From an uncultured Alistipes sp. (GTDB taxonomy: Bacteria; Bacteroidota; Bacteroidia; Bacteroidales; Rikenellaceae), in contig CAKVKI010000183.1 of NCBI GenBank assembly GCA_934754975.1, positions 1 through 5,411 of the forward strand: DNA of 5,411 nt. The letters run 5' to 3'. A program made the position numbers and the translations under genes. Of this stretch, positions 1 through 5,040 are shown piece after piece. Every line of letters starts with the position of its first letter. The first letter of the stretch is position 1. The notes under the pieces are model-generated. The model saw only the letters and a program-made list of their open reading frames with translations. It was not told the origin of the DNA and ran no database searches.

Positions 1-187
1 CCAGGAAGTAGAAACCGGTGGTCTTCTTCTGAATAGGGTAGGCGAGCTTGCGAAGGCCCCACGACTCCTTGTTCACAATCTGACCGCCGTTCTCGGTGAT
101 GACACCCTGGAATTTGTCAGCAACCTCCTGTACCTGAGCATCGGACAGAACCGGCGTGACAATGAAAACGGTTTCGTAATTGTTCAT
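1..187 (-). CDS. rpsF: 30S ribosomal protein S6, N-terminal part (runs off left edge)
   Basis: Small-subunit ribosomal protein S6 (bS6), which sits on the platform of the 30S subunit next to S18 and helps assemble it. The first 62 residues are visible. They begin [16 protein letters not shown] and contain the family's [10 protein letters not shown] segment at about residues 43-52, followed by KKTTGFYFL, the conserved beta strand. S6 proteins are usually about 95-130 residues, so roughly half the gene lies beyond position 1. The ATG at 185-187 is the only reasonable start: it gives the canonical N-terminus and follows an A/T-rich leader of about 35 nt without a Shine-Dalgarno sequence, as is usual in Bacteroidota. 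In this phylum rpsF is normally followed by rpsR and rplI, which would lie to the left of the window. It has its own promoter at 228-258. Confidence 0.97.
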   Translation of the reverse strand, partial: MNNYETVFIVTPVLSDAQVQEVADKFQGVITENGGQIVNKESWGLRKLAYPIQKKTTGFYFL

Positions 188-227
188 AATTGTTGAAATT
201 AAATTAATTTATGCTTTTCAGCGGGTG

Positions 228-258
228 CAAATGTAAGAAAAAAAAGGCACTCCCGCAA
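228..258 (-). promoter_or_regulatory. rpsF promoter, Bacteroidota -33/-7 type
   Basis: Read on the minus strand, the -7 element TACATTTG (235 to 228) matches the Bacteroidota consensus TAnnTTTG exactly. A TTG at 258-256 lies 20 nt upstream and fits the -33 element. Transcription should start around 220-223, giving a leader of about 35 nt before the rpsF ATG. The TTG falls in the loop of the hairpin at 245-268, and that hairpin's T-run forms part of the spacer. Promoter and terminator therefore share DNA. The -7 box continues into GCACC, as it does at the tRNA-Glu promoter. Confidence 0.8.
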
Positions 259-268
259 GGAAGCGCCT
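236..268 (-). terminator. intrinsic terminator reading leftward, embedded in the rpsF promoter
   Basis: Arms 259-268 and 245-254 form a 10-bp stem around a four-base loop (255-258). As minus-strand RNA every position pairs, with two G-U wobbles. As plus-strand RNA the same two positions become A-C mismatches. An uninterrupted run of eight Us follows on the minus strand (from 245 leftward). The structure is therefore best read as stopping leftward transcription just before rpsF. A T-run at 270-276 could give weak plus-strand activity, but no plus-strand gene to the left needs it. Confidence 0.75.
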
Positions 269-477
269 CTTTTTTTGCCGTCCGGACAATTAATTTCGCC
301 CCGGAGGTCCGGATGCGATCTGCCGGAGGGGTTTGGGGCTGTGTATGAGGTTATTCGACACGGAGGTGCCGGGCTGGAGCTTTCGGCAGTGTGTCGGGTG
401 GCGGTGTCAGGTGTTGCGGCGGCAGGGGCAGGCGAAAACAGTGTGCAGGGGAAGCCTGCAGGGAGCGCTGCGATAAG
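269..477. other. gene-free segment between two leftward terminators
   Basis: About 200 bp with no recognisable gene. The minus strand has no ATG between about 477 and 280. Plus-strand reading frames here only extend into antisense shadows of adk. Visible structure includes a 7-bp inverted repeat (281-287 with 307-313), a compound inverted repeat (356-361 with 391-396, enclosing 367-371 with 384-388), and a 6-bp hairpin (444-449 with 455-460). No TAnnTTTG promoter was found in either direction. It may be adk 3' sequence or spacer DNA. Confidence 0.5.
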
Positions 478-506
478 AAAAATCCGGAGCGCATGCGCTC
501 CGGATT
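478..506 (-). terminator. adk intrinsic terminator
   Basis: Positions 481-506 are a perfect 26-base palindrome, which folds as an 11-bp GC-rich stem with a CATG loop. On the minus strand it is followed by a run of five Ts and then CTTAT (478 leftward), giving a classic intrinsic terminator 24 bp past the adk stop codon. On the plus strand no T-run follows, so it acts leftward. Confidence 0.9.
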
Positions 507-529
507 ATGTATCTGCGGGGACGTTGCGG

Positions 530-1102
530 TTAGAGTTGGGCGATGACGTCGGTGATGCGGGCGAAGACGTCGTCCATCGTGCCCGTGCCGTTTACCGATG
601 CGTATTTGCCCTGCGCGGCGTAATAGTCCGACACGACGGCCGTCTGCTGGCGGTAGACGTCGAGGCGGCCGCGGATGACCTCTTCCGATGCGTCGTCCGC
701 GCGGCCCGAATCCTTGCCGCGGAGCAGGATGCGCTGGATCAGTTCCTCTTCGGGGACGTGGATGTCGATCATAATATCGACCTGCAGGCCGTGTCCGGCA
801 AGGATTTTGTCGAACTCCTCGGCCTGGACCGTGGTGCGGGGAAAGCCGTCGAAGATGCAGCCCTTGGCGTGCTTGTGTTCGGCGACGTAGTTGGCGATCA
901 TGCCGATGACGATCTCATCGGGGGCCAGTTTGCCCGCTTTGATGTAGGATTCCATACTGCGTCCGAGTTCCGTGCCGCGGCGGATCTCGTCGCGGATAAC
1001 CTCGCCCGTCGAGACATGCTCGATGCCGTAGTGTGCTTTCAGCCGTTGCGCCTGCGTGCCTTTTCCGCAGCCCGGCGCACCGAATAAGACGATGTTTATC
1101 AT
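530..1102 (-). CDS. adk: adenylate kinase, short-LID form
   Basis: Cytoplasmic adenylate kinase (ATP + AMP to 2 ADP), which balances adenine nucleotides. The 190-residue protein starts MINIVLFGAP. The P-loop GAPGCGKGT is at residues 8-16. The AMP-binding region follows, with STGE at 31-34 (STGD in many relatives) and DGFPRT at 85-90. The LID region RGKDSGRADD at 128-137 is the short type, without the roughly 27-residue insertion or zinc cysteines of long bacterial forms; 190 residues fits that class. The ATG at 1100-1102 is preferred over one 33 bp upstream (1133-1135). The upstream ATG would add 11 unrelated residues before the family N-terminus and lies inside the -7 promoter element, so it would not be transcribed. 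adk has its own promoter and terminator and diverges from thiL. Confidence 0.97.
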   Translation of the reverse strand: MINIVLFGAPGCGKGTQAQRLKAHYGIEHVSTGEVIRDEIRRGTELGRSMESYIKAGKLAPDEIVIGMIANYVAEHKHAKGCIFDGFPRTTVQAEEFDKILAGHGLQVDIMIDIHVPEEELIQRILLRGKDSGRADDASEEVIRGRLDVYRQQTAVVSDYYAAQGKYASVNGTGTMDDVFARITDVIAQL

Positions 1103-1132
1103 ATATAGAAACCGTTTTTGGGATTTACCGGA

Positions 1133-1165
1133 CAAAAATACGCTAAATTTTTGGGAAAGAGTAAA
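1133..1165 (-). promoter_or_regulatory. adk promoter
   Basis: On the minus strand TATTTTTG (1140 to 1133) matches the Bacteroidota -7 consensus TAnnTTTG. The -33 region is weaker: TTTAC at 1165-1161, 20 nt upstream, instead of TTTG. The leader to the adk ATG would be about 25 nt. The -33 region overlaps the DNA used by the divergent thiL promoter. Confidence 0.65.
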
Positions 1166-1180
1166 GATTCTCTAATTTTG
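1151..1180 (+). promoter_or_regulatory. thiL promoter
   Basis: TTG at 1151-1153, a 19-nt spacer, then TAATTTTG at 1173-1180, an exact match to the Bacteroidota -7 consensus. Transcription should begin about 10 nt before the thiL ATG at 1197, leaving a very short A/T-rich leader with no Shine-Dalgarno sequence. No thiamine (TPP) riboswitch can fit in a leader this short. Confidence 0.75.
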
Positions 1181-1196
1181 TAAAAAAATTTATAAT

Positions 1197-2234
1197 ATGG
1201 AAAAGAAACGACGCACCGAAATCGCCGAGCTGGGAGAGTTCGGCCTGATAGACCTGCTGACCAGCGGGTTCGAGCCGGCGAACGACTCGACGCTCCGGGC
1301 GGCGGGCGACGACGCGGCCGTCATACTGCCTCCTGCGGGCGAAGCCGTACTCTGTTCGACGGATCTGCTGACGGAGGGCGTTGATTTCGACCTGACCTAT
1401 TTCCCGCTCAGGCATCTGGGCTACAAGGCCGTGACGGTGGCAGGAAGCGATATTCTGGCGATGAACGCCCGGCCTTCGCAGCTGATGGTGTCGCTGGGGG
1501 TGTCGGCCAAGATGTCGGTCGAGGCGCTGCAGGAGCTTTACGAAGGGATCGCCTTCGCCTGCAAGGAGCAGGGGATCGATCTGGTCGGGGGCGATACGAG
1601 GGCTTCTGTGACGGGGCTGGCGCTGAACCTGACGGCGATAGGGCATGCTCCGAAGGAGAAGATCGTGTCGCGCGACGGAGCGCAGCAGAACGACCTGATC
1701 TGCATTTCGGGCAACCTCGGGGCGGCCTATATGGGACTTCGGCTGCTGGAACGCGAAAAGCGCGTGCTTGCGGAGGTGGAGAGCCCCGAACCGAAGTTCG
1801 GGGGATATGAATACCTGCTCGAAAAATACCTTAAACCCCGTCTGCGCAGGGATATTGTGGAGGCGCTGGCGGAGGAAGGCATCGTTCCGACGTCGATGAT
1901 CGACCTGTCGGACGGGCTGTCCAGCGACCTGCTGCAGATTTGCAAAGCTTCGAAGTGCGGGGCGCGGATTTATCTGGACCGGATTCCGATCGCCAAACAG
2001 ACATATGCGCTGGCCGAGGAGCTGCATGCGGACCCCGTGGTGGCGGTCCTGAACGGCGGCGAGGATCACGAACTGCTCTTTACGGTGCCGCTGGCGATGC
2101 AGGAGCAGGTGATGAAGATGGGGTGTGTCGATGTAATCGGCCACATCACGCCCGAATCGACCGGGGCGTATCTGGTGACACCCGACGGATCGGATATCCG
2201 GCTCCGCGCGCAGGGATTTGCACAGAAAGAGTAA
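1197..2234 (+). CDS. thiL: thiamine-monophosphate kinase
   Basis: ThiL phosphorylates thiamine monophosphate with ATP to give thiamine diphosphate, the active cofactor, in the cytoplasm. The 345 residues show the PurM/ThiL fold in order. Residues 37-41 are GDDAA (metal and ATP binding) and 54-66 are STDLLTEGVDFDL. Residues 83-91 read GSDILAMNA, 131-134 GGDT and 171-175 SGNLG. Then come KYLKPRLR at 210-217, DLSDGLSSD at 236-244 and GGEDHELLF at 287-295. Length is slightly above the roughly 325 of the E. coli enzyme, as expected for this phylum. The usual NLSD of the third motif reads AGSD here. The gene stands alone, with its own promoter and a strong terminator 37 bp past the stop. No other thiamine gene is nearby, and the short leader argues against TPP-riboswitch control. 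Confidence 0.96.
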   Translation: MEKKRRTEIAELGEFGLIDLLTSGFEPANDSTLRAAGDDAAVILPPAGEAVLCSTDLLTEGVDFDLTYFPLRHLGYKAVTVAGSDILAMNARPSQLMVSLGVSAKMSVEALQELYEGIAFACKEQGIDLVGGDTRASVTGLALNLTAIGHAPKEKIVSRDGAQQNDLICISGNLGAAYMGLRLLEREKRVLAEVESPEPKFGGYEYLLEKYLKPRLRRDIVEALAEEGIVPTSMIDLSDGLSSDLLQICKASKCGARIYLDRIPIAKQTYALAEELHADPVVAVLNGGEDHELLFTVPLAMQEQVMKMGCVDVIGHITPESTGAYLVTPDGSDIRLRAQGFAQKE

Positions 2235-2271
2235 GCCGTGCAGGGATTTCCCGGCATGGTTGGAAAACGGG

Positions 2272-2304
2272 GCCGTCCGCAGATGTGCGGGCGGCTGTTT
2301 TTTT
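2272..2304 (+). terminator. thiL intrinsic terminator
   Basis: A 10-bp GC-rich stem (2272-2281 with 2286-2295, one G-T wobble) with a GATG loop is followed after two bases by seven Ts (2298-2304). It ends plus-strand transcription from thiL. Confidence 0.92.
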
Positions 2305-2570
2305 GACGGGGCCTGACGGGCGGTGATGGCGCGGAGGAGGGCGGTCGGGGATATCGGGTATTATTGTGTATCGCTGGGGCCGGAGCCGGGGCCGGAACGG
2401 GAGCCGGGCCGGGGCTTTGGGCGGCCGCAGGGCGGAGTCCGTATTATTGCGGCGGCCGGAATATGCCGGGCGGGGTGTGCCGGGGTGCGGCGGTGGGACC
2501 CTGGAGGGGAGGACGTCGGGGCGGAGTGTCCTCGGAAGCGGCGCCTTGAAGGAGGCGGGGCGGGGCTCTG
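2305..2570. other. G-rich convergent intergenic region, no gene found
   Basis: About 266 bp between the thiL and rpsT terminators. Counting by eye over 2301-2570 gives about 73% G+C, with G about 137 and C about 59 on the plus strand. The short open frames here are overlapping, made of G/P/R/A-rich low-complexity sequence, and resemble no family I know. Positions 2376-2421 hold a 9-nt direct repeat (GGGGCCGGA at 2376-2384 and 2388-2396) and five or six closely spaced G-tracts that fit a G-quadruplex motif. I see no promoter or RNA gene. Confidence 0.6.
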
Positions 2571-2576
2571 AAAATG

Positions 2577-2604
2577 AAAAAGCCGCCCGGTAAAGGCGGC
2601 TTTT
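2577..2604 (-). terminator. rpsT terminator, probably bidirectional
   Basis: GCCGCC at 2582-2587 pairs with GGCGGC at 2595-2600 around a 7-nt loop, flanked by A-runs on the left and T-runs on the right. Minus-strand RNA ends in five Us, so this terminates rpsT 19 bp past its stop codon. The plus strand has four Ts after the stem, so it could also back up the thiL terminator. Confidence 0.85.
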
Positions 2605-2622
2605 CAGTTTTGTCGAAGCGGC

Positions 2623-2874
2623 TTAGAGTGCGTTCACATGCAGCTGGATGGCGCTTTTGAGGTTGGCGGCCTTGTTCTTGTGTACGATGTTGTGCTTTGC
2701 AAGTTTGTCCAGCATGGCGGTTACCTTGGGAAGCAGGGCCTCGGCGGCGCTCTTCTCCGTGGTGCTGCGGAGTGCTTTCACGGCATTACGTGCCGTCTTA
2801 TGGTAAAGACGGTTGTGAGTACGCTTCGTCAGGCTCTGACGAATTCGCTTTTTCGATGACTTATGGTTTGCCAT
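2623..2874 (-). CDS. rpsT: 30S ribosomal protein S20
   Basis: Small-subunit ribosomal protein S20 (bS20), which binds 16S rRNA near the bottom of the body and helix 44. The 83-residue, strongly basic protein begins [18 protein letters not shown] and continues [18 protein letters not shown]. This is the typical S20 N-terminal helix rich in K and R, and the remainder is Ala/Lys-rich helical sequence ending in LHVNAL. Length is normal for the family (about 80-90). The ATG at 2872-2874 gives the canonical MANHKS start and follows an A-rich leader. The gene lies about 200 bp downstream of tRNA-Glu on the same strand, with no terminator or convincing promoter between them, so it is probably transcribed from the tRNA promoter. 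In proteobacteria S20 represses its own translation; whether that occurs here is not visible. Confidence 0.98.
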   Translation of the reverse strand: MANHKSSKKRIRQSLTKRTHNRLYHKTARNAVKALRSTTEKSAAEALLPKVTAMLDKLAKHNIVHKNKAANLKSAIQLHVNAL

Positions 2875-3078
2875 AATTCCAGTTTTTTATTTTTTACTTT
2901 TTCAGTTGCCAAATCGGTAAACAGCCGTAGCTGCGTGTGGATAGACGCAAAGTCCGCTCCTAGAAAAGTATCACCCGCAGAGGTCTGCCGCCCGTCGGTG
3001 TCTTTGCAGACTTTCCGGATTCCGGGACTCCTTGCCCCTCTCCTCCGGTTCGTGCCGGTTTGCAGTCCTCCTCGTTTG
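2875..3078 (-). promoter_or_regulatory. rpsT 5' leader between tRNA-Glu and rpsT
   Basis: A leader of about 204 nt with several possible hairpins in minus-strand RNA. A 6-bp stem (3006-3011 with 2983-2988) closes a 17-nt loop. A 5-bp stem (2930-2934 with 2921-2925) is capped by UACG closed by C-G, which is an especially stable tetraloop. Short CCGG/CCGG hairpins lie near 3014-3060. No U-run follows any of these stems. The last 30 nt before the ATG are A-rich. RNase cleavage at the tRNA 3' end would leave this as the rpsT 5' UTR. It matches no named riboregulator that I recognise. Confidence 0.5.
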
Positions 3079-3150
3079 TAGCCCATAGGAGAGTCGAACT
3101 CCTCTTTCAAGAATGAAAATCTTGCGTCCTAACCGATAGACGAATGGGCC
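3079..3150 (-). tRNA. tRNA-Glu, anticodon TTC
   Basis: A complete 72-nt cloverleaf on the minus strand. The acceptor stem GGCCCAT pairs with ATGGGCT (first pair G-T), followed by discriminator A at 3079. The D-arm is GTCT/GGAC with an 8-nt loop. The anticodon stem CAAGA/TCTTG encloses loop TTTTCAT, with anticodon TTC at its centre, reading GAA and GAG. The variable region has 4 nt. The T-arm AGGAG/CTCCT carries the TTCGACT loop. The CCA end is not encoded (CAAA follows the discriminator base), so it must be added after transcription. The gene has a strong promoter and lies upstream of rpsT. Confidence 0.97.
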
Positions 3151-3193
3151 TTTACCACTATCGCCGCCCCTCGTAAGGGGAACTTTAGCGGTG

Positions 3194-3224
3194 CAAAGGT
3201 AAACAAAAAAGTGAGCCGAACAAA
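3194..3224 (-). promoter_or_regulatory. tRNA-Glu / rpsT promoter
   Basis: On the minus strand TTTG (3224-3221), a 19-nt spacer, then TACCTTTG (3201-3194), an exact Bacteroidota -33/-7 pair, continuing into GCACC as at rpsF. Transcription should start around 3187-3189, about 38 nt before the mature tRNA. A small hairpin in this pre-tRNA leader (3176-3180 with 3167-3171, loop UACG) lies just ahead of the tRNA 5' end. Confidence 0.85.
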
Positions 3225-3250
3225 AAAAAAGCCGAAAAATGTTGAATTCA

Positions 3251-4015
3251 TTACTTTTTTGCGAGCCGGATGGTCAGTGTTGCGGGGTTGAACGTGATGC
3301 CCGCCCCGGCGAAAAGCCGTTCGATATGACCGCTGGAAGCCATATCGGTCGCGGAGAGGCAGTGCAGGGCGGGGGTGTCGATCAGCGCGACGGAGTCGCA
3401 CAGCCCCAGCGCGACGTCGAGGTCGTGCGTCGAGAAAAGGATGCATTTGCCTTCGTCGTGGGCCAGACGGCGGAGCAGCGTCGCCAGTTCGTAACGGTTC
3501 GGCAGGTCGAGAAAGGCGGTAGGCTCGTCGAGCAGGATCACGGGGGTGTCCTGCGCCAGCGCACGGGCGATCAGGATGCGCTGGCATTCCCCGTCGGACA
3601 TGCGATCCATCGTTTTGCGGGCGAAAGCCGCCATGCCGACCAGCCGGAGCGAGCGGGCCACGATGTCGCGGTCGGCTTCCTGCATGCGCCCGATCCAGTT
3701 GGTGTAGGGGGCGCGGCCGAGGGCCACGACGTCTTCGCAGGCCAGATTGGCGATGCGGACCTTGTCGGTGGTGACGAAGCTGACGGTCGAAGCCCGCTGG
3801 AGCGGGGTGAGCGCTGCGAGCGGTTTGCCGCAGAGTTCGATTTGGCCCGATGCGGCGGCGCCCAATCCGGCTATGGCCCGCAGCAGGGTACTCTTGCCGG
3901 TGCCGTTGCGGCCGATCAGGGCCGTGAGCGATCCCTGCGGAACCGAGGCCGAGACGCTGCGCAGTAATACGCGGTCTGCGTAAGCGAGGGTGATATGGCT
4001 CAGGACGATGCTCAT
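3251..4015 (-). CDS. iron-chelate/heme/cobalamin-type ABC transporter ATPase
   Basis: Cytoplasmic ATPase subunit that powers a type II ABC importer of the FecE/BtuD/HmuV class. The 254 residues show Walker A GRNGTGKST at 35-43, signature MSDGE at 139-143, Walker B VILLDEP at 159-165, D-loop FLD at 168-170 and the H-loop histidine in STHD at 197. The family's usual Q-loop glutamine is absent: the segment after the first beta domain reads VSFVTTDK at 78-85. The ATG at 4013-4015 lies one base past the permease stop codon (TGA-A-ATG), so translation is probably coupled. It is the last gene of the operon, and I see no clear hairpin terminator before the tRNA promoter, so read-through into tRNA-Glu is possible. 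The substrate cannot be told from the sequence: ferric siderophore, heme and cobalamin are all compatible. Confidence 0.92.
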   Translation of the reverse strand: MSIVLSHITLAYADRVLLRSVSASVPQGSLTALIGRNGTGKSTLLRAIAGLGAAASGQIELCGKPLAALTPLQRASTVSFVTTDKVRIANLACEDVVALGRAPYTNWIGRMQEADRDIVARSLRLVGMAAFARKTMDRMSDGECQRILIARALAQDTPVILLDEPTAFLDLPNRYELATLLRRLAHDEGKCILFSTHDLDVALGLCDSVALIDTPALHCLSATDMASSGHIERLFAGAGITFNPATLTIRLAKK

Positions 4016-4016
4016 T

Positions 4017-5024
4017 TCAGAAGAGATTGCGGTTGCGGACGACCACGACGATCACCACGGGAATACCCATCAGGGCCGTTACGGTGTTGATCGGAAGGGC
4101 CAGCGATTTGGAAATAAGGTCGCAGACCAGCAGCAGGGCCGCGCCCGAGAGCATCGACGCGGGCATCAGGACGCGGTGGTCGGCGCTGGCGAAGAGCATG
4201 CGCGCGAGGTGCGGCACGGCCAGTCCGATAAATCCCACCGGGCCGCAGAAGGCCGTGACGGTGCCTGCGAGCAGGACCGTGGAGAGGAACAGCAGCGTGC
4301 GGGTGCGCTGGACGTTGAGTCCCATCGTACGGGCGTAGTTTTCGCCCAGCAGCAGCAGGTTCAGCGGCTTGATGACGGCGACGGAGAGTACGAGACCTAC
4401 GGTGATGACCGGGAGCATCAGGGCGAGGTTGCCGCCCGTGACGTCGCCCAGAGACCCCATGGTCCAGATGACGAAAGATTTGAGCGCCGCTTCGCTCGAA
4501 AGGTATTGTAAAATCTCGACCACGGAGCTGACGCCCGAGCCGAACATCATGCCGAGGATCAGGATCACCATGATGTCTTTGATGCGGCGGCTGACGGCCA
4601 TGACGATAAACAGCACGAGGGCCGCGCCGAGCCATGCTGCGCCCGCGATTCCGAGCGACTGGACGAACGAATGCGCCGAGACGCCCAGCAGGGGGGCTCC
4701 CAAGAGGAACAGCGCCACGCCCAGACCGGCGCCCGAACTGATGCCCAGCACGTAGGGTCCGGCGAGCGGATTGCGGAAGAGGGTCTGCATCTGCAGGCCG
4801 CTGGCGGCGAGGGCCGCGCCGGCGAAGAGGGCCGTGACGGCTTTGAGCAGGCGGATTTTGAGGATGATGTCCCGCACGGCCGGATCGCACGGGCCGCCCG
4901 TGAGCGCAGCCCAGATGTCGCGCGGAGCCACGGCGACCGAGCCGATCAGCAGGTCGGCCATGAAAAGCGCGGCGGTCAGCAGCGACAGGGCGGTGAAAAG
5001 GATGGCGGTGCGGCGTCCGGACAT
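4017..5024 (-). CDS. FecCD/BtuC-family ABC transporter permease
   Basis: Inner-membrane permease of a type II importer, 335 residues, the usual length for the FecCD family, which has about ten transmembrane helices as a homodimer. A hydrophobic N-terminal segment (about 8-33) starts the protein. Family landmarks follow: the AASGLQMQTLFRNPLAGP region at 73-90, LGISSGAG at 93-100, the cytoplasmic coupling segment around GENYARTMGLNV at 227-238, CGPVGFIGLAVPHLAR at 260-275, and PINTVTALMGIPVV at 311-324 near the C-terminus, ending RNRNLF. The common RLPR motif reads RLLK at 58-61. The gene follows the binding protein by 16 bp and is followed by the ATPase after one base, a tight operon order. 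Substrate is unresolved (siderophore, heme or cobalamin). Confidence 0.95.
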   Translation of the reverse strand: MSGRRTAILFTALSLLTAALFMADLLIGSVAVAPRDIWAALTGGPCDPAVRDIILKIRLLKAVTALFAGAALAASGLQMQTLFRNPLAGPYVLGISSGAGLGVALFLLGAPLLGVSAHSFVQSLGIAGAAWLGAALVLFIVMAVSRRIKDIMVILILGMMFGSGVSSVVEILQYLSSEAALKSFVIWTMGSLGDVTGGNLALMLPVITVGLVLSVAVIKPLNLLLLGENYARTMGLNVQRTRTLLFLSTVLLAGTVTAFCGPVGFIGLAVPHLARMLFASADHRVLMPASMLSGAALLLVCDLISKSLALPINTVTALMGIPVVIVVVVRNRNLF

Positions 5025-5040
5025 TTTCTGCGGCTGTTCG

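Noticed and set aside
275..1087. Long plus-strand open frame over adk and the left intergenic region
   Set aside because: It is antisense to adk, whose P-loop, DGFPR and LID motifs are unmistakable. The plus-strand product resembles no family, and GC-rich DNA opens such frames by chance.
1143..2144. Long minus-strand open frame opposite thiL
   Set aside because: His/Arg/Gln-rich translation typical of the antisense of a GC-rich gene. thiL on the plus strand has all its family motifs.
2235..2271. Possible extra gene or leader just after thiL
   Set aside because: Only 37 bp up to the terminator stem, with no start or conserved motif.
2323..2593. Overlapping small plus-strand frames in the G-rich gap
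   Set aside because: Several frames are open at once, the products are low-complexity G/R/P/A, they follow the thiL terminator directly, and no promoter is present.
2919..2951. Possible separate rpsT promoter: TTTG at 2951-2948 with TACGGCTG at 2929-2922 (minus)
   Set aside because: The -7 candidate matches the consensus poorly (only TA and the final TG) and the spacer is 18 nt. The nearby ATTTG has wrong spacing from any TA.
2829..3110. Minus-strand frame spanning the rpsT leader and part of tRNA-Glu
   Set aside because: It starts inside the tRNA and overlaps the rpsT start in another frame. A coding gene over a tRNA is implausible here.
3201..3250. T-rich minus-strand run after the ATPase gene as its terminator
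   Set aside because: There is a long T-run, but the flanking GCCGAA copies are direct, not inverted, so no stable hairpin forms.
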